NCBI GenBank assembly: GCA_023362775.1
Contig: JALMGJ010000017.1
Coordinates: 19,851,001 to 19,915,000, forward strand
DNA: 64,000 nucleotides
Direction of reading: 5' to 3'
DNA from: Charina bottae
Lineage: Eukaryota > Chordata > Lepidosauria > Squamata > Charinaidae
Shown here: positions 55,109 through 64,000 of the stretch, in pieces
Layout: each line of letters begins with the position of its first letter
How positions within the stretch are numbered: the first letter of the stretch is position 1
Program-made: the position numbers and the translations under genes
Notes under the pieces: model-generated
Databases searched by the model: none
What the model saw: the letters and a program-made list of their open reading frames with translations, nothing else
Told to the model about the DNA's origin: nothing

Positions 55109-56030
55109 GTTGTCCAGACAAGATGACCAGGTTCATATATATCCCTATCCTGTAAACCATGCAAACTGCAGTGGCTGGGTTCATATACCATACAAAGCCA
55201 AAATAAAACACACCTCAGTATGGCTTGGAACATTATATGAGCCCAAACTATACTTTTGCGTAGCCTGAAACTTTGGGAGATGAGACTAATCTAGCTTCTC
55301 TTGGCTGTCTTTTGCTGGTCCATAAGTTATTCACCACAGGAGGCAGATTCCATCACTGAGGAAGAAGAAGTGGGAGGCCTGCAACTGCATTTCTAAGATG
55401 GAAAGTGTAGATTGGTTTTAGCTCACCAACTAGCAACCCAAGTAATGAATCTGCTTTGTTTCATAATAGAGAGCTTGGATGTATGAAAACTTTAGAGACA
55501 GCTTCTGAATTGCAGCTGCTTCCTGGAATGACCATTTCACCACCTTGAATCTTTTTGAGAATTCATCAAATTTGGGGTTGGGGGATAAGGTTTTTACTCA
55601 CCACTAGGTAGGCTCCTTCCAACCAGGATAGCCTGGAGTGATGCAACATATTGTCAGTTGAAAGCAATTTTTGCTGCTACCATCTCTTTTCCTCCATGTC
55701 CTCCCCCTGACTAGGGATATAGGAACAAGGTTAAAAGAATGAAAATGTCTTCTCACTTCTAATACACACACAGAGAGGTAGTTTAAACCCTGTAATTTGT
55801 TATCAATCTGCAGAGGCCTAGGTCTTCTGAGGTGTATTACCAAATTATAACCCCCAAGATACAAACTGGCACCAAAAAATAGGTGTTTAAAAGTTCTGAA
55901 ACTGCTTAAAAGTTTATTAAGCAAAGAGAAACATGGTCATATCTTGCTAATCATGGCATGAAGATGCCACATGGTTTTTAGAAGACACCTTTGTCTCATC
56001 CCCATTACACAGTTTCCTTGTATACATGGG
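55109..56030. other. No recognisable feature
   Basis: No supported gene or repeat. Confidence 0.5.
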
Positions 56031-56036
56031 TCTAGC

Positions 56037-56424
56037 TGTGAGGATCTTGGTCTTTGAAATCTCAAATCAGCAACACTCAATACAATCCATGTAGGATATA
56101 TGCAGTTCCTTTATTTGAGACCAGTAACAAGCTCGGCAGAAGTCAGGAATGATTTTCGCTTGGAAAAGCATTCCTTAAACAAAACCCAATCTGTCTCCTT
56201 TCTCACCCCTCCCTTCTGTGTGATTAACAGTCTAAGACAATTCCTTTCACTTTCCCACTTCTCTGCTCTGTGCCAGGCTGTGAGACCTGACCTTGTAGCT
56301 TCGTTCAGTAAACATTCTTTAATGGTCCATCTGGAATGCAAGCCTTCTCTCCTCCTGTGAAATGCAAGCCCCAAGCTCTAAGCTCTATGATTACAATATG
56401 TCTATTCTACAACCCCCCCTCACA
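56037..56424 (-). mobile_element. Solo-LTR candidate, 388 bp
   Basis: Begins TGTGAGG and ends CCTCACA, a perfect 7-bp inverted terminus within the TG...CA rule. On the minus strand an AATAAAGG signal (antisense near 56109-56116) sits about 70 bp from the left border, as in an LTR R region. Flanking pentamers do not match, so the borders are provisional. Confidence 0.45.
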
Positions 56425-59400
56425 AGTTAACCCATGTCAGTAGGATGGATCCCGATGCAATTGACTATTACTTCTGGATTATTCCAACATGACAGGTCTA
56501 GCATTCTTCTGGAAGATTGTTACACCTGTTTTTTAAACATGTGTGTTTGGCAGTCTACTGAAAAAGCAGTAGATCAAAGCTTAGAAAACAGGACCAGCAC
56601 TCTCTGTATGATTGATTTCAACCAGGAAAGAGTCAGGTTCTGCCAAATATGTGCTATTAGTTTTCTCCCAAATGAATGCATTATAGGTCTTCTGCTGACA
56701 ATGGGTTTGCAAGACCACACTTTCTTTTATTAGTTTCAGGGGAAATGCTATTTTGCATGTTCCATGGGAACTTCTGGATGCTGGTGGCTGTGGCCATTAA
56801 CTGCCAACAGAGCTGATCCTTTGCACTTACTAATTTGGGAGTTGGGGTGGCAAGTTTTCCTGCTTCTCTTTCTAGCCCAGGTACCCGGTCACAGGTGCAG
56901 TCAAGCAATCTGAGGTAAGGCAGAAAGGAGTCCTCCCAATGCCCTTTGCAGTCCTCCACCATGCCTGCAACCTGTCACCCAGGCTGTTTCTCAGCACAGG
57001 TTTACCACTGGGAAAATTGGTAAACCTATGCCCAAAATAGCCTGGCTGATAGGTCAGTGGAGCAAAGGATGGGTCCAGGATGAAATGGGAAGAATCTTCT
57101 TGATGCATTGGATGAGCATTTGAATCTTCTTGATGCATTGTATATCCATTTCATTTGTACTCTTCTTCCCACCAAACTGTTAGACTAAATTTGGATATGA
57201 GTTTACCAATTTATAGATGGGGGGGGGCAATTTCCCTTGCTTGGTGGTGACACAGGAAGAGAGGGGAAATAAGCCAGGAGATAAATCACTGCCCTTAAAT
57301 TGTTCTGCAGGAAAAGCTACAGACAGATTAGAGTTTGGCTCTTGGGGGAACAAAAATCATGCTGGCTTATGTTTTTGCCAGCATGAAAGAATGTAGATTA
57401 ACATGGTTGTAAGGAACAGCCCTTAGAAAAGGATTAGGATTCCAAAAGCAAGAGTAAGAAAAGGATCAATGGATAGACACATCCAAAATGGAGGCTGAAG
57501 CTCAGGGAAAAAGTCTTGTAAGGAATTGGGCAAGGCTTCGAGCACTTGCAAAATAAAATATCTAACACACTCTCTCTGTGTGATTATTTACTACAACTAG
57601 AGGCCTGGGTATGCTGTTCTTTGTTTTGTCCTTCCTGAATTCAGGAAGATTTATACTTCACTGGAGAGGGATTAAAATTCCTTCCCCACACCATGTTGCT
57701 GTTTCCCTGGGAAGAATTAAAAAAAATTCCCTGAAAAAGCTCCACTCGAGCTACTGTATTTAATCGCAAGGTAGGGAGAAGTTGTGTCTGTTCAGGAATA
57801 TAGTCATCTGCCCCTCCTGGGCTTCTGTACTAGATGTAGAAGGGATTAGGGTACAAGTCAATTGTGTGTGCATTCTGATTTAATGAGACCTCAGGAGCGT
57901 GCCTTGCTAAAGGTGCCTGATAAAAGGGGGAATAAGAAATGGCGATTTTTGCTAGTGTTTATCTTGCCTTGGGTCTAGTAGAAGTGAGGAAACCAAAACC
58001 TCACCCAACAAAATTTGTGTTAAATAGATATATAAAAATATCCCTAACACACAGTATATGTTGAATATGTTAATAGTGAATGGTTGGAAGAAGAAATTCT
58101 TGGGACCCACCACCTAAGATCTTGAAAATTGGGTTATAGAAAGAAACTTCCTTTATAGCCTGAATGGGTTATGCACTTAGTGCTTTGGAACTCAGAAAGC
58201 TGTGGCCCTTCAACATTTAAATCTATGGCTAGAGGACAACAGCCATGAATATTTTAAAGGCCTGGGTCAGACTCATCCTTATTTGCTAGCCTTTATACTG
58301 TCTGTAGAATGTATACTGTTTTAGATTTTTCATTGTTAATTTAATAAAGTTGTGGTCCTAACTTACTCAACTCACTTGTCTCATCTCTGCTTTTGTGGTC
58401 ACAGTTGGATCTTATTGTGATAACACATTTTCTTTAAAGTAAACAGCAGTCTCCCTATTCTTTCTCTAACAACCAGCACAATTATACCGGGGTTTCTAAA
58501 GAGAGTGAGAGAGAAAAATCTCTCATGATTCTCTCATGAATCTTCTCTACCCTCTTCACATAGATGGATTTGCATTTACTTGTAACTCCAAACACATGGC
58601 TGGTCACCATTTCAGAAAAATCAGAAGGGATTACAGAAACCTCAGACTCTGACTGAAAAGAGCCATTCAACCTCTATGTTGTATCACTTAGCTTCACAGC
58701 AGAGCAGATGCCTAATCTGACATCCAGCAGGCCATCTATAATCAATGCCATTTTCCTGTTCCTTTTATTTTTTTTGGTCCTTTTCTCATTCTGGAAAGGT
58801 GGTATGCTAGGGTGCCCAGATGCAAAGAAGCAGTGGGCTCTTATACTTCTAATCCTGCAGAAGAGAAAATTTCTGCAGAACTAGATGGTATGACCAACTG
58901 CATATGCTAAAAGTCTCTCTCTTTCTGCCAGCAGGTTTCCCTGCAAAACAGAAAACGCAGGTTGCTAACCTTTGAAGCTCAATATGGTTTGGGTTCAAAG
59001 TAGATGAGAAAATGACTTCTATGTGATTCTCCTCCCACCCACCCACCAATCACTGAGATCACTGGAGAGGCTTGCCCACAGTTATTGTGGATTCATGTCA
59101 TGGGAGTCAGGGCCAAGCTTTTTCTATAGCTGCCCCAATCTCTGAAATGCATACCTTGCTGAGTTAAGAGGATTAACCTCCTTGGCTAGACAAACATTTT
59201 TAAAGGGGAAAAAGCAGTTTTTAATTATTGATTATTTAAAGTTAATTTTTAATTTTGATACTACTACTTTTGTTTTTACTTTGATTTTTTGTTACTATAA
59301 ACTGCCAGCAGACTTTGTTAGTCAGCAGCATTAGAAGTATAGTAAATATATCAGCAACCAAATAAATAAGGTGCATGAACTCTCTCTGTCTTGCATTCTG

Positions 59401-62240
59401 CCTCTTGGATTCTCTCTTTCTGCTTGGGATTACCCAGATAAAATCTGTGCATTTCTGTGGGTGTACCTAGACTGTAGGAGATTCACTGACTTAACCTAAC
59501 TGTAAAATGAATTTTAAATTACTGTGAATAGGCTGATCTAAGAAGAGTACCATTTCAACACAGGTGTTGGATAATAGACCTGTACAAAGCTTGGAATGTG
59601 TGTTTTGTTTTGATTATGCTTCAAGTGATTTACCCCTTTAAATCTGCTTCCTTGCTTCTAAATAGCAAAGTGATGCTGTGGCATGTCTTTTCTTTGTGCT
59701 GTTCCTGGCATCTCCTCCAGCATATACAGTAGCTAGAAGAGCAGACACCCTATTTAAAAGGGATGGAAAATATTTGGAGTAAATTCTACACATTCTTTTT
59801 CTAGTAGAAAAGGGGAGAAACACTCAGAAATTTTCTCTGGAAAATGTTATTTGAGAATTTTTGTCCTAGCTCTATCTATCTATGTGGTCAAGTCAAAAAT
59901 GACTTGATGGCACATAATCAATCAATCAATCTATTGAATATTGAAATCATAGTTAGTTGATGTCAAGACTTGCTGAGGAGAAATTTGTGGAGAACACATG
60001 GCTATATAGAAAAGAAACATTCCTTTGTTCCTCTTCTTGACTGGGATAATCCCTTAATTACTCAAATTGATGATTAAGGTGAAATACCAAACTTTGAGCT
60101 ATAGAAATGAGGGCTACCATATATAGACTGCAAAATTCCCATCAATCACTAGGTGGAAGCAAAGAGTAAGAGTTTTGTTAATCGGCATCTGAGTGTCAGC
60201 ACTTATCTTCATACTTGGATGCTTAGTTAGGTAGATCAAAGTGCTTTTGATATTAATTTTCAAAGCTCTGGAGAAAATGGCTTGTTTTAGCAGGAACATA
60301 ATAGTGGTTTTTTAATGGTTGCTTCTAGGAAAAAATGTGGGGGAGAAGTTAGTTTTTCCTATTTTGTCCACGTGTCCAGGTTTCTGAATGAAACCAAATA
60401 TCCATCTGTTTCTAATACTGGCCAATCAGATATTCCTTCAAGACTCCAGGTAGGGTGAGATAGTAACTTTTCTCTTTGCCATATTTTTAAGTGAATTAAG
60501 TGGGTGCTTTTACTAAATAGAGTAAAAGCTCAGCTTTCAGACTGCTCTGTCCAACTCTTCTCTTGGACTAGGGCCTTTTGATGGTGATGAGCTACACTTA
60601 ATTTGGGAGGGAGGGGTACACTGATTGAAGCAATGAGGAAAGTATGCAAGATAATATCATACACAAGAGTGGAGCTGGGATTTTTTATTTTCTCCTGGTT
60701 GGTTATCTTTTTTTGTTTGTCAATTAAACCAAAGTTTTAAGCCAGTTTTGGAGCTTGTGTTATCGTTTTGGTGTGTTTCCCATCTCAGAGTGGGGAGGGA
60801 GACCACATTTCCATCAGTAGCTCTAACAATCCAAAGCCAAGAAGAGGAGATCCTGGGACTACACATAGAAGGTTACTGTATTTGGGCTGCAAAAATCTGG
60901 CCAATCACTAAATGACAGCAAAGAAACACTGAAAACCCTGACTCCTTGCTGCCACCTTGTGGCTACCTAAATATTGCAACTTTCTGCACATAGCTGTGGG
61001 GCCAAATGCTGCTCACCCCTGGACTAGAAAAAAAAAATCTGTGGCAGCTCTTGTTTTAGATTCATGCAAATGAGATATATAGTAAACCAGATTCTGGCTT
61101 AATAAATAAGGTTTCACTGACTTCCCCCCACCCCCACCATTCAGAAATAATTTCACATGCAAAATAATGGCTGATTACATCCCATATAATTGGATAACTT
61201 GTCACAGTATGGAATGCTCTACAGTTCCAGTCCATTAGACATCCCAGTTATATCTTCTTCCAAAAAAGCCTTTTTACACCTCTACCTTTTCATCTTTTCC
61301 AGTCTCTCACAAACATGTTTGGGAGATTCTATGTCCAACAAATTTATTGCTTATTGTGCTTTACCTCCTCAAACCTCGGATATTTGTTTACACTTCTGTA
61401 AAAGATTGGATTTCCTTGAGCCTCCCAACAATTTTCTCTGCTTCTAACTTTTTGGCTAAATGGGTTTTCATAATTAGAAACAATTTTTCTATTGATCCAT
61501 TGGATAATGGCTCATAGCCGCTGATAAGTATATCATTAAATTCATCCTTCATGAATTTAAAACTATCCAAAGCAGCAACCATAGTCAATGTAATTATAGC
61601 AACTTTTGTAGCTATGGGATGAGATCCCCTGGGTGGATGGGGAAATCTTTTTGAATCACAAATTCTTGAAAGACTATAGAAGCTGAATAAGAAAATCACA
61701 ATTAAATGATTAGAACAAAGCAAGGGAGATGGTGGCCTCCCTGCCTCAGATGTGCATAGGCAGAGGCTAGATAGCTATCTACCTGGAATGCTTTCATTTA
61801 GACTCCTGCACTGTCAACCTTCCCAGGTAGACCAGACAGGAAACATGACCAGATGAGCTAATTCTAATTTATTGTAAGGCTACATTAACAGAATCTTGCA
61901 AGTCTGAAAGTACAAATCTCTCACCGTGTCCTTTAAGAGCCTGGGAAGCTAGGGAGGGTCCCTTCTGAGCCTCTTTCTCTGCCCATTTTGCAGCTGCAGG
62001 CTATGCCCTCTCTTATCTGATTGTTCCCTAGGCAGCATCTCTTTGCCCGTCTTTCATGGTCTTTCTCACATACCATTACAGGCACTGAGTGGTGGGCTGG
62101 ACCTGATTGCATAAATAACTTCTCCCAACTCTCTGTTTCTATGATTACTTGCTTTGTTACTTACTCAAGCTATTCAACAGCCCTAGAATTCCCAAAGATT
62201 CCTCATCAAGGCTCTTCAACCCTAGAGGTTGCCTTTTGGC
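56425..62240. other. No gene; scattered degraded repeat-like pieces
   Basis: AATAAAGTTGTGGTCC near 58342 and CAATTAAACCAAAG near 60720 look like polyadenylation ends of old LTRs, but no paired borders could be found. A short direct repeat (GAATCTTCTTGATGCATTG) occurs near 57090 and 57122. There is a short (AATC)n near 59915-59935. The longest frames are about 110 codons and show no family motif. Confidence 0.4.
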
Positions 62241-62244
62241 CAAT

Positions 62245-62425
62245 GGCATGGTTTTCTTACAACCATAGAATTGGAAAGGACATCCGCCACCTCTCTGAGT
62301 AATTAGTTCACTGTCAAATTGGTCTTACTGTTAAAACTTTTTTTCCCTAACAATCAGCCGGAACCTAAGTTCCTGTAATTGAAATCTGTTATTCTTTGTC
62401 CTGTCCCTAATTGGCTAATCAAGTT
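62245..62425 (-). repeat. CR1 LINE 3' end, antisense, decayed
   Basis: CAACCATAGAATTGGAAAGG followed by a CACTGTCAAATTGGTCTTAC block, TTTTTTTCCCTAACAATCAG and GTTATTCTTTGTCCTGTCCC gives the CR1 3'-end order. Confidence 0.55.
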
Positions 62426-62929
62426 TAAAAACACACACATAACGTTTTGGCTATACAAGATTCATATAGGAGTATTTCTTATTAGCAAAACAAAACAAAA
62501 CAAAAAGGACCCCTTTTTAATAGAACTTCCAGAAGATTTATGCTTGGACTTGTAGGTCAAAGCCCAATCAGTTCGTCTCTTGTAATATAACTTTTTTCCA
62601 ATAAAATTTTGGCATATTTATATTAGCCTCTTGTGCTTATCTATAAGATGACTTTATATGCCCTGAAGCTGGGATACTTGCTTAATCCCATGTTGTTACG
62701 ATTTGTTTGTTTGTTATCTCTTTCTCGGAAGATTTATATCCTGAAACTCCTTTGGTGACACCACAAAGATTTGATAATGCTGGCGATAAACTGAGTGGCC
62801 CCTAAGTTTCTTATAAAACTTCATTACAGATGAAATTAATCATGGCAGGTTTTAATATGTGAAGAAGATGGCCACAGCTGTTTGATAGGATGTGTTCAAA
62901 GACCCTAGACAAGTGTTATATCATTCTAG

Positions 62930-62930
<1 letters not shown>
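62426..62930. other. No recognisable feature
   Basis: AT-rich; only an (AAAAC)n patch near 62488-62504. Confidence 0.5.
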
Positions 62931-62933
<3 letters not shown>

Positions 62934-62971
<38 letters not shown>

Positions 62972-62985
62972 AATGATAATAATAA
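62934..62985. repeat. (GAT)n microsatellite
   Basis: About thirteen GAT units passing into GATAAT and AATAAT variants. Confidence 0.95.
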
Positions 62986-63027
62986 AAAATAGCAAAAGTC
63001 CAAGGTCATATAATTTGCATGCATAGC

Positions 63028-63420
63028 TGTCAGGATTTAGTATCCTTCTAGTATATATGATGGGTATTGTAGTATTGTAGTAAGTTTTTTAGGATGCTTG
63101 TAGTGGCATTTTGGTATGCTGATTAGAATTGTTGAGACAGCCTGAATAGCTCCAAGGTCAGCTTAGTAGGCACTATCAGTGCTTGTTAGCTAAATGATTT
63201 GCAGCTGGGAGTTAGGAGAATGTTAGAGAGAAATCAGCAATTGGGGGGACTGGTATGGAGGGGCCAGTACTGGGAGTTTTGTAACAGCAATTGTGCGGGC
63301 TTTCCTCAGTCTGATCTTTGACTTGGACTGATCACCTGTATTAATAAAAGAAGTCTTCTACATCCTCTGAAGGTGTATGATTGAGAGACTCTGAATTAAT
63401 AACTGAAGACCAGCTTCATC
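63028..63420 (+). mobile_element. 5' LTR of an LTR retrotransposon
   Basis: Starts TGTCAGGATTTAG at 63028, the same TGTCAG opening as the solo LTR at 15419. An AATAAAAGAAG polyadenylation-type signal lies near 63343. A gag-like frame starts downstream. The right border (near TTCATCA at 63413-63419) is approximate and I could not identify a tRNA primer-binding site beginning TGG, so both border and class (Gypsy-like) are inferred. Confidence 0.55.
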
Positions 63421-63464
63421 ACAGAAAGATCAGACTCCAAACAGCTACCTTGCACGGAGATACC

Positions 63465-64000
63465 ATGTCTACCAATGAAGGTCAGCAGGAATACCCAGAG
63501 CATGAAGGTGCCTCTCCCGGAAGGGGGGAGGAAGAGAGTGGAGCGAGGCGACTAGAGAGAGCCTCCAAACAGACTGCTAAAGAACAGTTGAAAGCCCTGG
63601 GGGCTAGGAGGAAGATTCTTCCCACCCCCGAGTCAGACGTGCCCTTACCCAGAATGGTGTGGGAGCCCAAGCATACGTGGGCCATGGATGTGGGGTACAG
63701 CATGGAGAAGGACCATGCCTGATGGGGAGAGGCACGAAAAAATGAATCCTTCCCCCCCCTTGTCAGTGCCAGGAAGGCGAGTGGCACAAGTGGAAAGGGA
63801 GGTGAGTTCCCTGAGAGGTCAGTTTGCAGGTATGCAGGAGACCCTCCAGCAGCTGCTTCAAAATATGAGCCTGGGAAAGGCTGACAGTGCAGAAGCAGCA
63901 GATTCCAGAGCTGACACCCCACAGCCTACAGAGGAGGGGGACAGTGATGCCGAGATGGATGGGGGAGATGGAGGATGCCAGACAGCTGGGCAGCCCCCCT
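63465..64000 (+). pseudogene. N-terminal gag-like region, two frames, running off the window
   Basis: An ATG at 63465 in good context (ACCATGT) opens an 85-codon polar, charged frame rich in Glu, Arg and Gln (MSTNEGQQEYPEHEG) that stops at 63722. A second frame from an ATG at 63742 stays open to the window end and begins with PGRRVAQVEREVSSLRGQF, a heptad-like segment, followed by an acidic tail (EEGDSDAEMDGG). Small Gag-type proteins of LTR retrotransposons often start this way. Either a frameshift has split one gag or there are two small ORFs. No nucleocapsid, protease or reverse transcriptase is inside the window. Confidence 0.5.

Overview
The window looks like about 64 kb of intergenic or deep-intronic DNA from a squamate reptile, more likely a snake than a lizard, though I cannot settle which. 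The clues are two intact RTE-BovB LINEs, tRNA-derived SINEs ending in a BovB-like tail and ACCTTT repeats (Sauria-SINE architecture), abundant decayed CR1/L2-type LINE ends, MIR/CORE-type SINEs, hAT and Tigger-like MITEs, a Penelope-like element and AT-rich background. I found no convincing host protein-coding gene, rRNA, functional tRNA or CRISPR array. The coding capacity belongs to mobile elements.

Layout. 1-15.3 kb: old CR1/LINE ends, two BovB-tailed SINEs (1.45 and 12.4 kb), a tRNA-headed SINE with an unrelated tail (10.0-10.5 kb), a Tigger-like MITE (6.65 kb), hAT MITEs (7.7 and 8.05 kb) and microsatellites. 15.28-16.82 kb: a three-layer nest, a hAT MITE whose right target-site duplication (TSD) is split by a 1.4-kb solo LTR, which itself contains a GC-rich hAT element. 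18.9-22.9 kb: two minus-strand CR1/L2-group LINEs, each interrupted by an LTR of one family. 26.3 and 30.8 kb: two more members of the GC-rich hAT family. 32.8-36.0 kb: complete BovB copy A (minus strand). 36.6-37.9 kb: two MIR-like SINEs. 38.9-42.1 kb: a decayed retroelement ORF1-like gene split by a Penelope-like element carrying an inverted copy of its own 3' part. 43.5-44.2 kb: a MER81/Blackjack-like hAT relic. 50.5-53.7 kb: complete BovB copy B (plus strand). 56.0 kb: a solo-LTR candidate. 63.0 kb to the end: an LTR and the start of a gag region running off the window.

How they fit together. The two BovB copies each keep an open frame of about 1,010 codons with endonuclease and reverse transcriptase, plus perfect 12-bp TSDs. 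The SINEs at 1.45 and 12.4 kb end in the same 17-nt segment as BovB, the expected sign that BovB machinery mobilised them. The DNA elements here are non-autonomous; no intact transposase is visible. TSDs and nesting give a relative order for several insertions. I did not find a clearly new biological system. The least ordinary items are the heterogeneous GC-rich hAT family, the SINEs that share a head but differ in tail, and the Penelope insertion with inverted arms.
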